Of a stretch of 64,000 bases of DNA, positions 43,988-51,750 are shown piece after piece; the stretch's first letter is position 1; each line of letters opens with the position of its first letter. The notes below the pieces were generated by a model. It saw only the letters and a program-made list of their open reading frames with translations. It was not told the DNA's origin and ran no database searches. This DNA is from Nocardia camponoti (lineage in GTDB: Bacteria > Actinomycetota > Actinomycetes > Mycobacteriales > Mycobacteriaceae), in contig NZ_BMMW01000003.1 in NCBI RefSeq assembly GCF_014646135.1, positions 593,025-657,024 of the forward strand. Reading direction: 5' to 3'. A program made the translations under genes and the position numbers.

Positions 43988-44923
43988 CTAGCCGGTGAAC
44001 GGCGGAACAAACTCGCACGCGACCGGGCGGGGGTGGTCGGGGTCGAGCGCGTTCAGCGCGAAACCGGCCGCGCGTGGCGAACCGGCGATGGCCAAATGTT
44101 CCGACAAATCCTGCGAGCAGCCGTCGGAAACGACGATCGACGTCGCGTTCGGGCCGGGCACTGTGCCCGATGTGTAGGGCACGACCAGTTCGTCTAACGC
44201 CGACGCGATGTTGGTGTAGGTGACGCGCGGATCGTAGACGCCGTCGGCATTAAGGCTGGTCATGAAGGGGCTGCCGGTGAACATTTGCGCGCACGCGTTG
44301 CAGAGCGAGCCGGTGAGCGCGTCCATCGCCGAGCCGACGCCGAGCACTCGGCTGAACGCGGCGATGTCGCCCGCGCCGAAGGCGTTCGTGCCAAGCCAGG
44401 GCGGCGCGATGCCGACGAACTTGTCGACCTTGGCGCCGCCGCCGAGTCGCTTGATGTAGTAGTTGCCCGCGATGTTGCCTTGCGAATGGGCGACGAAGTC
44501 GACTTTGCTCGCGCCGGTCGCGCCGAGCACCATGTCGACGAACGCCGAGATTTCGGCCGCGCTCTTTTCGATCGGTGCCATGCCGCCGATGGCTGAGATG
44601 GGCCACGGAAGGTCGTAGGCGCCGTAGGTGAGGGAGAAGACGCAGTAGCCCTCGTTGGCGAGCAGCGGGACGTATACGCCCCAATTCGTTTGCGCCCCAC
44701 CGCCGGTGCCGTGCAGCAGGACAACCGGATTCGGGTGCTCCGGCGATGGGACGCAACGGGTGTCGTTCGAACCCGGCAGCGCGCCGCCTGGGTTGAGTAG
44801 TTCAGGGCCGATTCCAGCGAAGAAGTTGTAGTCAACCGGGTAGGTCGGTGTGGCCTGGGCCGGTGCGCTATTCGCCGCGAGGGAAAGCATCGCCGTCGCG
44901 ACGAGGACGAGCAGCGTTCTCAT
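43988..44923 (-). CDS. secreted lipase/esterase (lipase class 2 type)
   Basis: 311 residues. Signal peptide (MRTLLVLVATAMLSLAANSA, cleavage near residue 25). Alpha/beta-hydrolase fold: oxyanion VLLHGTGGG (68-76) and nucleophile Ser147 in VAHSQGN, with a C-terminal His in SEHLAIAG or DPDHP. Likely extracellular hydrolysis of acylglycerols or steryl esters. ATG 44921-44923 starts the signal peptide; the upstream open frame is not coding. A perfect match to the KstR consensus lies 7 nt upstream of the ATG, pointing to sterol control. Confidence 0.87.
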   Translation of the reverse strand: MRTLLVLVATAMLSLAANSAPAQATPTYPVDYNFFAGIGPELLNPGGALPGSNDTRCVPSPEHPNPVVLLHGTGGGAQTNWGVYVPLLANEGYCVFSLTYGAYDLPWPISAIGGMAPIEKSAAEISAFVDMVLGATGASKVDFVAHSQGNIAGNYYIKRLGGGAKVDKFVGIAPPWLGTNAFGAGDIAAFSRVLGVGSAMDALTGSLCNACAQMFTGSPFMTSLNADGVYDPRVTYTNIASALDELVVPYTSGTVPGPNATSIVVSDGCSQDLSEHLAIAGSPRAAGFALNALDPDHPRPVACEFVPPFTG

Positions 44924-44930
44924 CTCTTTA

Positions 44931-44946
44931 CTGGAACACGTTCCAG
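44931..44946. promoter_or_regulatory. KstR-type operator at the lipase start
   Basis: CTGGAACACGTTCCAG contains TGGAACACGTTCCA, matching TnnAACnnGTTnnA at every fixed base. The symmetric arms extend to 8 bp each (44930-44947) with a 2-nt centre. It lies 7 nt before the lipase ATG, like the site at kstD. Another TetR regulator with a similar site is possible. Confidence 0.65.
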
Positions 44947-44958
44947 TAGGCGATGGGG

Positions 44959-45474
44959 TCAGTTCGCCGAAACTCTGCCTTCGGCGATGCCAGCGGTCAC
45001 GAGCGCGCCGCACAGGACGGCGAACGCAACGGTGTGTACGACGGCGCGCACGATGTTCCATCGCACCCATGCGGCTTCGAAATCGGCGCGCACGGTAGCC
45101 AAGTCGGGAACGGCTGCCGGGTCGCCCGCTGCCGCGAGGGCGTCGTTGAGCGGAACATTGGCGCCCGCGGTGACACCGAACGCGATCACGTTGAGCGCCA
45201 AGGCGATTGCTACCAGAATCAGCGTCTTACGTTGTGGCGCACCGAGATTGGTGAGCAGCGCGAGCAGCGTGAAGCCAACCGTGCCCATGAACGCGAGCAT
45301 GAACCACGGGTTGATGATCACCACGTTGACCTTCTGCATCACGTCGACGAGCGTGCGCGCGTCGGTGCGTGCCAGGGCGGGCATCACCGAGATCGCGTAG
45401 GCGTAGAACACGCCAGCGGTGAGGCCGGTACTGAGCACCGCGAGAGCTAGCGCGCTAATCCGAAGGCCGAACAT
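44959..45474 (-). CDS. DUF1772 (anthrone oxygenase-like) membrane protein
   Basis: 171 residues with four transmembrane helices. The DUF1772 pattern is visible in YAYAISVMPALARTDARTLV near the N-terminus, with NVPLNDAL and RWNIVRAVVHTVAF later. Related fungal proteins assist anthrone oxidation; the bacterial role is unknown. ATG 45472-45474 with AGGAGG 6 nt upstream. It ends 35 nt before the lipase start, with the operator in between. Confidence 0.82.
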   Translation of the reverse strand: MFGLRISALALAVLSTGLTAGVFYAYAISVMPALARTDARTLVDVMQKVNVVIINPWFMLAFMGTVGFTLLALLTNLGAPQRKTLILVAIALALNVIAFGVTAGANVPLNDALAAAGDPAAVPDLATVRADFEAAWVRWNIVRAVVHTVAFAVLCGALVTAGIAEGRVSAN

Positions 45475-45565
45475 GGGATCCTCCTGCGTGAACCGTCGCC
45501 GAAAGCGTTTCGGCGTCAACAGGATTCAACTCGCAGACCGCGCTCTGCGATAGCGCTTTGCCGGC

Positions 45566-46174
45566 TTACAGGTCGTGGTCGGAGATCAGCCCGCTCTGCA
45601 TCGCGAGCGCGGCCAGGCGCGTTCGCTTCTGGTTCTGCGGCAGGGTTTCGACCCCAAACTTGGCGAACAACGTGCGCAAATGCGTTTTGATCGCGTCGAT
45701 GCTGAGGAACAGTTCTTCGGCGATCTGCTGGTTCGACGCTGGCGTCGCGAAGCCCGTCCCGTGTTTGTACGGCCGACACAGTGCGATCAGCACGGCCCGC
45801 TGGGTGTCGGTGAGCGAACGCATCGTCGGCAGCGAACCGGCCGCCGTGTGCGTCGCGTCGTCGACAACGCCGTCGAAATCAAAGAAATGCACGAGCGTTG
45901 TGCCGAGCCGAATGCGGTCGCCGGGGTTCAGGCGACGTCGCCCGACGAGGCGCTCCCCGTTGACGAAGGTGCCGTTGCGCGACAGGCCGTCGTCGACGAT
46001 GGTCCACTGCGCGCCCAGATATTCGACGGCAGCATGCAGGCGTGAAACCTCAACATCCCAGCCAAGCACCAGGTCAGCGGCCAAATTTCGACCGATGGTG
46101 ATGCGCTGACTTTGCGGATTCAACGCGAACTCGTGCTGCCGACCGGTGTCGTCGGTGAAGCGCAGGAACGTCAC
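45566..46174 (-). CDS. FHA domain protein with C-terminal helix-turn-helix
   Basis: 202 residues. FHA domain at about residues 15-90 with the phosphothreonine-binding signature ITIGRNLAADLVLG, EVSRLHA and LSRNGTFVNGE. After a linker comes a DNA-binding-like module (LTDTQRAVLIALCRPY through NQQIAEELFLSIDAIKTHLR) resembling a LuxR-type HTH. It could link Ser/Thr kinase signalling to transcription. GTG 46172-46174 follows GAGG. No kinase is nearby. Confidence 0.82.
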   Translation of the reverse strand: MTFLRFTDDTGRQHEFALNPQSQRITIGRNLAADLVLGWDVEVSRLHAAVEYLGAQWTIVDDGLSRNGTFVNGERLVGRRRLNPGDRIRLGTTLVHFFDFDGVVDDATHTAAGSLPTMRSLTDTQRAVLIALCRPYKHGTGFATPASNQQIAEELFLSIDAIKTHLRTLFAKFGVETLPQNQKRTRLAALAMQSGLISDHDL

Positions 46175-46273
46175 TGTCTCACCTCGAACTCCCGGAAAAG
46201 CTTGCGCACGAGAGCATTCTAACGGTGCGCCGACCTGACCAGGTGCCGCGAGGCCACCAGTTGAGCCCAAACG

Positions 46274-46320
46274 AGAAAAGGGCCGATCAGGCGAGAAACC
46301 CGCGCTGGTCGGCCCTTATC
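46274..46320 (-). terminator. lsr2 terminator
   Basis: 13-bp stem (46278-46290 with 46305-46317, one wobble). On the minus strand it is followed by a short T-run. It lies 20 nt past the lsr2 stop. Confidence 0.8.
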
Positions 46321-46336
46321 TAGAAAGCTTTGCGAA

Positions 46337-46696
46337 TTACTTCGCGACCTCGGCGTTGTAAGCCTCGGTGATTTCGGCCGAGATACGACCACGAGCCGAA
46401 ACCTTGTGGCCCTTACGACGAGCCCATTCGCGAATTGCGGCGCTCTGTTCGCGATCCATAGAAACGCGCGCCTTCCCCTGCGGAGCCGGAGCACCCGCGG
46501 CCTTCACCCGACGACGGCCACTGACGCGACGGGCGTTGTTGACCCATTCGTCAAGACCCTCGCGCAGGCGCGTGGCATTCGTCGTCGACAGATCGATCTC
46601 GTACGAAACACCGTCGAGCGCGAACTCGATGGTCTCGTCCGCGATGGACTCACCGTCGACATCGTCGATCAGGCTAACGGTGACCTTCTTTGCCAT
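46337..46696 (-). CDS. lsr2: nucleoid-associated protein Lsr2
   Basis: 119 residues. H-NS-like xenogeneic silencer that bridges AT-rich DNA. The N-terminal dimerisation domain (AKKVTVSLIDDVDGESIADE) and the C-terminal DNA-binding domain with the minor-groove RGR motif (SARGRISAEI) are separated by a basic Ala/Pro/Arg linker. It lies between clpC and lysS, the classical position. ATG start with AGAGGA upstream. Confidence 0.97.
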   Translation of the reverse strand: MAKKVTVSLIDDVDGESIADETIEFALDGVSYEIDLSTTNATRLREGLDEWVNNARRVSGRRRVKAAGAPAPQGKARVSMDREQSAAIREWARRKGHKVSARGRISAEITEAYNAEVAK

Positions 46697-46753
46697 GAGA
46701 TGAACGTCCTCTCGAAATCGTCAAGCCTGCCCTCAGGCCGAATACCCGAGGCA

Positions 46754-46781
46754 AGAATACCCCGAAACGTTAATTTTCCAA
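46754..46781 (-). promoter_or_regulatory. lsr2 promoter
   Basis: Minus-strand TTGGAA and TATTCT with 16-nt spacing, placed about 58 nt before the lsr2 ATG in an AT-rich gap. Confidence 0.45.
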
Positions 46782-46811
46782 CATGGGGTCAAAAGTTTAG
46801 GAATTGACTGG

Positions 46812-48350
46812 TCAGCGTGCAGTGGGTCGGACAATCGGGAACAGGATCGTTTCCCTGATTCCCAAACCCGTGAGTGCCATCAACAAGCGATCGATTCCCA
46901 TACCTGTTCCCGTTGTCGGAGGCATGCCATGTTCCATCGCGGTAAGGAAGTCTTCGTCCAACACCATCGCCTCATCATCGCCCGCGGCGGCAAGGCGTGC
47001 CTGGTCGACGAAGCGTTCACGTTGGATCACTGGGTCTACGAGTTCTGAATAGCCAGTTGCCAACTCGAAGCCGCGAACATACAGATCCCACTTCTCCGTA
47101 ACGCCGGACTTGCTGCGATGTTGACGCGTCAACGGAGAGGTCTCAACTGGGAAGTCACGAACGAAAGTCGGTGTGTAGAGCTTGTCGCCATAGACGTGTT
47201 CCCACAGTTCTTCGACAAGTTTGCCGTGACCGTAGCCCTTACCTTCCGGAATTTCTAGACCCACCTGTTCAGCGAGCTTCAGCAATTCCGGCACAGTCGT
47301 TTCTGGCGTGACCTCAACACCGATGGATTCAGACAACGAAGGGTACATCTCGACCGTCGTCCACTCGCCGCCGAGATCATATTCGGTGCCATCAGCAAGT
47401 GTGACTTGCAGGGTGCCGAAAGCCTCTTGTGCGACTTCTTGGATCAATTCCCGAATCATCGTCGCCGACTCATCGTAGGTGCCGTAAGCCTCATACGTTT
47501 CCAGCATCGCGAACTCGGGCGAATGGGTCGAGTCGGCACCTTCGTTGCGGAAGTTCCGATTGATCTCGAACACCTTCTCCAAGCCGCCAACCACGCAGCG
47601 CTTGAGGAACAGTTCCGGTGCGATTCGCAGGAAAAGATCCATGTCGAGCGCATTCGAATGAGTAACGAACGGACGCGCGGCAGCACCACCATGAATGGTT
47701 TGCAGCATCGGCGTCTCAACCTCAAGGAAGCCACGGCGCTCGAGGGCATCACGCAGCGCGCGCACCACGTTCACGCGCGTACGGGCCATCTGGCGGGCTT
47801 CTGGGCGCACGATGAGGTCGACGTAGCGCTGACGCACCCGCGACTCTTCGTTGAGCTCCTTGTGCGCGACGGGCAGCGGTCGAAGCGACTTCGCCGCCAT
47901 CGACCACGAGTCGGCCATGACGCTCAATTCGCCTGTGCGCGAAGCGATTACCTCGCCATGAACGAAGACGAAGTCGCCAAGGTCGACGTCGGCCTTCCAT
48001 GCGGCGAGCGCGTCGGCGCCAACGCCGTTGAGGCTGATCATCGCCTGGAGCTTGGTGCCGTCGCCCTCTTGCAGCGTCGCGAAGCACAGCTTGCCGGTAT
48101 TGCGCACGAAGATCACGCGACCCGCGACGCCAACGGTCAAACCAGTCTGGGTATCGGCTTCGAGATCGGGATAGGCGGAACGGATTTCGGCGAGCGAATG
48201 GGTTCGCGCGACGACAACCGGATAGGCCTCGCCACCTGCGGCGAGCAGCCGTTCCCGCTTATCCCGACGGATCCGCATCTGCTCTGGAACATCGACATCC
48301 GCGGCGGGACGGTCGGCACGCGGCGAATCAGCGGGGTTAGGGGTGCTCAC
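46812..48350 (-). CDS. lysS: lysyl-tRNA synthetase (class II)
   Basis: 512 residues. The N-terminal OB-fold anticodon-binding domain (about 60-170) precedes the class II catalytic core. Motif 2 lies near FEINRNFRNEGADSTHSPEF and motif 3 at GTGMGIDRLLMALTG close to the C-terminus. No MprF-like membrane domain is attached. GTG start; TACTGT (48359-48364) lies 8 nt upstream with no SD, implying a leaderless mRNA. Confidence 0.97.
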   Translation of the reverse strand: MSTPNPADSPRADRPAADVDVPEQMRIRRDKRERLLAAGGEAYPVVVARTHSLAEIRSAYPDLEADTQTGLTVGVAGRVIFVRNTGKLCFATLQEGDGTKLQAMISLNGVGADALAAWKADVDLGDFVFVHGEVIASRTGELSVMADSWSMAAKSLRPLPVAHKELNEESRVRQRYVDLIVRPEARQMARTRVNVVRALRDALERRGFLEVETPMLQTIHGGAAARPFVTHSNALDMDLFLRIAPELFLKRCVVGGLEKVFEINRNFRNEGADSTHSPEFAMLETYEAYGTYDESATMIRELIQEVAQEAFGTLQVTLADGTEYDLGGEWTTVEMYPSLSESIGVEVTPETTVPELLKLAEQVGLEIPEGKGYGHGKLVEELWEHVYGDKLYTPTFVRDFPVETSPLTRQHRSKSGVTEKWDLYVRGFELATGYSELVDPVIQRERFVDQARLAAAGDDEAMVLDEDFLTAMEHGMPPTTGTGMGIDRLLMALTGLGIRETILFPIVRPTAR

Positions 48351-48358
48351 ATCCGATA

Positions 48359-48364
48359 ACAGTA
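48359..48364 (-). promoter_or_regulatory. -10 box of lysS
   Basis: Minus-strand TACTGT, 8 nt before the GTG start; no SD. Confidence 0.5.
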
Positions 48365-48383
48365 GCGGGCAGGCAATTGTGCG

Positions 48384-48815
48384 CTACAGCGAGGCCAGCG
48401 CATTCACCTCACGCGCGAAATGCGGAACACCAACTCCAACGGTAAGCATCCCGGCCGACTTCAACGCCTGATATCCGCCGATCAGATCGGTCGCCCGATG
48501 GATGCCGAGATCCTGCAATGCGGCGGCGGCCAAACTCGATGTATAGCCTTCTGAGCAGAAAATGATCCACTCCACATCATGGTCGGCGGCAAGCGCCAAC
48601 TTCGCCGACGAAGTGGGGTCGAGTCGCCATTCCAAAACATTGCGTTCGATCACCAACGCGCCGGGCAGCGAACCTTCACGCGCACGCTGAGCGGTCGGGC
48701 GAATGTCGACAAGGATCGCACCGCGAGCGAGCGCCGCGGGCAAGTCGTAAACGTAGAGGCGCCGCAGCTTTTCGCGGGCGTTGGCCAGCATCTGATCAAT
48801 CGTCAAGTGGCTCAT
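48384..48815 (-). CDS. rhodanese-like domain protein
   Basis: 143 residues, a single rhodanese domain. Active-site Cys in IIFCSEGYTSSLAA; CDC25-like VDIRPTAQRAREGSLPGAL in the N-terminal half. Coupled to the cysteine dioxygenase by a TGATG junction, so it probably handles sulfane sulfur or sulfite arising from cysteine oxidation. ATG 48813-48815 is used; an in-frame GTG lies one codon upstream. Confidence 0.88.
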   Translation of the reverse strand: MSHLTIDQMLANAREKLRRLYVYDLPAALARGAILVDIRPTAQRAREGSLPGALVIERNVLEWRLDPTSSAKLALAADHDVEWIIFCSEGYTSSLAAAALQDLGIHRATDLIGGYQALKSAGMLTVGVGVPHFAREVNALASL

Positions 48816-49411
48816 CACAGGTCACCTTCGGGCTGGTCGGTGAGGACGGTTTTGGTGCGACGGATGGTGCCGTGACCGGTCACCTCGTAATACGACATCG
48901 CTGATAAGGGCGGTGAATAAGCGTGCACGCTGAGCGTGGGGTCGAGTGGGCCGACGGATTCGCCAGTGCCCGAATCGGTAACCGCGTTGACCGGCGCGCG
49001 GACCACATCGTGCACCCAGCCAATCGGAAAAGAAGCCTGGTCACCTGCGGAAAGGGTGCGGCGACGCAACTGCGTTCCCGTCCAGCGATATTCCGACAAA
49101 GCGCCACTGAGGACGGTGAGCGCGCCGAGCGAACCGGCGTGATCGTGCAATTCAGTTGATTTTCCTGGCGTCCAACTGATCAGCCAGATATCAACTTCAT
49201 CGTCGGCATGGAGTCGCGCCGCCCAACGCTCGTCGGTTGGCCAAATGCCACCTTCGGGCAGCAGGTGGTCGTAGGTGCCAGCGAGAACGCCAACGGCACC
49301 TTCATCGGTGAGCCGCAGCAAATCAGCTGGGCGAAGTCGAGTCGGCAGCGCGGGGCCGGTGGCCGTGGCGCGATCGAAAGAATGCTCTGCGGAAAGGGCA
49401 GAAGAACGCAT
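48815..49411 (-). CDS. cysteine dioxygenase type I family protein
   Basis: 198 residues, cupin fold. The iron-binding histidines are in STELHDHAGS (two His about residue 89) and GWVHDVVRAP. The YSPPLSAMSYYEV segment supplies the conserved Tyr. It oxidises cysteine (or a related thiol) to the sulfinate. It is followed by a coupled rhodanese gene and preceded by two tandem inverted repeats (49440-49485) that look like operators. Not present at this locus in M. tuberculosis. Confidence 0.88.
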   Translation of the reverse strand: MRSSALSAEHSFDRATATGPALPTRLRPADLLRLTDEGAVGVLAGTYDHLLPEGGIWPTDERWAARLHADDEVDIWLISWTPGKSTELHDHAGSLGALTVLSGALSEYRWTGTQLRRRTLSAGDQASFPIGWVHDVVRAPVNAVTDSGTGESVGPLDPTLSVHAYSPPLSAMSYYEVTGHGTIRRTKTVLTDQPEGDL

Positions 49412-49439
49412 GCGCGAATCTCCAGAAAGTGGGTTCGGT

Positions 49440-49485
49440 CGAGGAAAACTGCGGCCTCGAACGGTCGAGGCAAGTTAGCCTCGAC
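49440..49485. promoter_or_regulatory. two tandem inverted repeats upstream of cysteine dioxygenase
   Basis: TCGAGG-n9-CCTCGA (49440-49460) and TCGAGG-n8-CCTCGA (49465-49484) lie 29-74 nt upstream of the start. The second extends to a perfect 8-bp-arm hairpin GTCGAGGC/GCCTCGAC. This is a likely double operator. Confidence 0.5.
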
Positions 49486-49573
49486 AACACTCCTGGGTCT
49501 GCACAGCGGAAATCACGTTCGCGAGTTTAACAGCATGCGCACGCCATCAACAAAATGACGTGCGGCACACCAC

Positions 49574-50359
49574 TCATTTTTTGTTGCGCTCGTACACCAG
49601 CCGCAGACCCGTCAAGGTCAGATGCGGTTCATGTTCGTCGATGGTTTCCGATTCCGGCACGATCAGCGGCGCGCCCGCACCGGTGGCGACCACGGTGACG
49701 TCCTTGCCAGCGAAGGCATCGAACTCGTCGCGGACGCGGTCGATGATGCCGTCGACCAGGCCCGCGAAGCCGAACACCGCGCCCGACTGCATGCACTCGG
49801 CACTGTTCTTGCCAAGCACCGAACGGGGACGTGCCAGCTCAACGCGACGCAACGCGCTTTTCTCGACCAGCGCCTCGGTGGAAATCTCGACGCCGGGGGC
49901 GATCACGCCGCCAAGGAACTCACCCTTGGCCGAAACCAGGTCGACGCAAATCGCGGTGCCGAAATCGACAACGATCGCCGGGCCGCCAAAGCGGCGGTAA
50001 GCGGCGAGGCAGTTGACGATGCGGTCGGCGCCAACTTCCTTCGGGTTGTCGACGAGCAGCGGGATGCCCGTGCGCACGCCGGGCTCGACAACAACGTGCG
50101 GGGTGTGCGACCAATAGCGCGTGAGCATGGTCCGCAGTTCGCGCAGGACCGGCGGCACGGTGGACAGCGCGGAAACGCCAACGACCTGTGCAAGGTCGGC
50201 ATCGCCGATGAGCCCGCGCACCTGCACGGCGAGTTCGTCAGCGGTGAGCAGCGGGTTGGTGTGAATGCGCCAATGGCGCGCCAACGTCGCGTGCTCGCCA
50301 CTGCCGGAAAACAGGCCAAGCTCAATACCGGTATTGCGGACGTCGATGGTGAGCAGCAT
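49574..50359 (-). CDS. coaX: type III pantothenate kinase
   Basis: 261 residues. ASKHA-fold kinase, first step from pantothenate to CoA. Phosphate-binding DVRNTGIELG at the N-terminus (Arg where most CoaX have Gly, as in the mycobacterial orthologue), EVGADRIVNCLAAY, and adenosine motif VVDFGTAICVDLV. Last gene of DUF2520-panC-panD-coaX, with a 4-nt gap after panD. Confidence 0.94.
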   Translation of the reverse strand: MLLTIDVRNTGIELGLFSGSGEHATLARHWRIHTNPLLTADELAVQVRGLIGDADLAQVVGVSALSTVPPVLRELRTMLTRYWSHTPHVVVEPGVRTGIPLLVDNPKEVGADRIVNCLAAYRRFGGPAIVVDFGTAICVDLVSAKGEFLGGVIAPGVEISTEALVEKSALRRVELARPRSVLGKNSAECMQSGAVFGFAGLVDGIIDRVRDEFDAFAGKDVTVVATGAGAPLIVPESETIDEHEPHLTLTGLRLVYERNKK

Positions 50360-50363
50360 GCGA

Positions 50364-50783
50364 TTAAACGAACGAAAGTGAGCGCGGCGAGGTCAGGCCC
50401 GAGCCTTCGGGTGCGTGCGCCGGATCGTCGCCCAATTCGACCGGGCGGTTGTGATCGTCGACGAAAACGACGCGCGGGGCGTACTCGCGCACCTCAGCCT
50501 CGTCCATCTGGCCGTAGGCAATGAGGATCACGAGGTCGCCAGGGTGGACGAGGTGGGCGGCGGCACCGTTGATCCCAATGACGCCCGAACCGCGCTCACC
50601 TGCGATGACGTAGGTTTCGAGGCGGGCGCCGTTGGTGATGTCGACGATGCAAACCTGTTCGCCCTCAAGCAGATCGGCGGCATCGAGCAGGTCTTGGTCG
50701 ACGGTCACCGAGCCGACATAGTGCAGGTCAGCGTGGGTGACAACGGCACGGTGGATCTTGGACTTCATCATGGTGCGCAACAT
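50364..50783 (-). CDS. panD: aspartate 1-decarboxylase
   Basis: 139 residues. Pyruvoyl enzyme making beta-alanine. The self-cleavage site Gly24-Ser25 is intact in HYVGSVTVDQ, and NGAAAHLVHPGDLVI follows. ATG 50781-50783 gives MLRTMMKSKIHRA as in M. tuberculosis PanD. It lies 16 nt after panC and shares its transcript. Confidence 0.96.
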   Translation of the reverse strand: MLRTMMKSKIHRAVVTHADLHYVGSVTVDQDLLDAADLLEGEQVCIVDITNGARLETYVIAGERGSGVIGINGAAAHLVHPGDLVILIAYGQMDEAEVREYAPRVVFVDDHNRPVELGDDPAHAPEGSGLTSPRSLSFV

Positions 50784-50799
50784 AGGTCGAACGCCTTTC

Positions 50800-51750
50800 T
50801 TACTGCGGTAGCGAGTTCGCGTCTGGGTGGCCGTCGATGGTCGCGCCCAAAACGATGGGTGCGTTGTCGATGAGCCGGGTGTTGCCGACCTTGGCCGCGA
50901 CGAGCAGGCGCGCGTTGCCGGTGGTCGGGTTGGGGTTGAGGTTGGAGTCGCGCAATTCGACATAGTCGACGTCGACGCCGGGAACCGAGGCGAGCACTTC
51001 GCTCGCTGCCTTAACGACGGCCTCCGGGCCGAGGCCCGACGCGTACTTGCCAGCGACGAGAGCGGCCGAGAGGGCGAGGGCGGTTTCGCGCTGTTCGGCG
51101 TCGAGGTAGCGGTTGCGCGACGACATCGCGAGACCGTCGGCCTCACGCACGATCGGGTGGCCGACGATGCGCGCGCTGAAATTCAGGTCGCGAACCATGT
51201 GCCGGATCAGGGTGAGCTGCTGGTAATCCTTCTCGCCGAACAGCGCCTCGGTGCAGTGGCTGATCTGCAGGAGCTTGCAAACAACCGTGAGCATTCCGCC
51301 GAAATGCGTTGGGCGAGAAGCACCTTCGAGCTCAGCACCGAGCGGGCCGGGCTCGACCGTGGTGCGCGGACCATCCGGGTACATCTCGTGGACGCTTGGC
51401 GCGAAAACCAGGTCGACGCCCTCGGCAGCGAGCAACTCAAGGTCGGAGTCGAGGGTGCGCGGGTAAGCGTCAAGGTCTTCGTTCGCGCCGAACTGCAGCG
51501 GGTTAACGAAGATCGAGACGATCACGATCTGATTGGTGAGCTTCGCCTGGCGAACCAGCTGCAGGTGACCCTCGTGCAGCGCGCCCATGGTCGGGACAAG
51601 GCCGATCGTGCGGCCAACACCGCGCAGCGCGGAAGCGACCGTCGACATCACCTCGGGGCTGTGATGCACCGTGAGCTTGCCGGGCGTGAACGCGCCGGTC
51701 GCGCGGGCGCCGCCTTCGTGGCGATGAATTTCCCTCGGCTCGAATTCCAT
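50800..51750 (-). CDS. panC: pantothenate synthetase
   Basis: 316 residues. ATP-dependent ligation of pantoate and beta-alanine. HIGH-like PTMGALHEGHLQLV (about residues 53-66), substrate loop FGEKDYQQLTLIRHMVRDLN, KMSKS-like MSSRNRYL. An N-terminal extension of about 25 residues precedes the usual start. Overlaps the upstream gene's stop by one base. Confidence 0.96.
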   Translation of the reverse strand: MEFEPREIHRHEGGARATGAFTPGKLTVHHSPEVMSTVASALRGVGRTIGLVPTMGALHEGHLQLVRQAKLTNQIVIVSIFVNPLQFGANEDLDAYPRTLDSDLELLAAEGVDLVFAPSVHEMYPDGPRTTVEPGPLGAELEGASRPTHFGGMLTVVCKLLQISHCTEALFGEKDYQQLTLIRHMVRDLNFSARIVGHPIVREADGLAMSSRNRYLDAEQRETALALSAALVAGKYASGLGPEAVVKAASEVLASVPGVDVDYVELRDSNLNPNPTTGNARLLVAAKVGNTRLIDNAPIVLGATIDGHPDANSLPQ

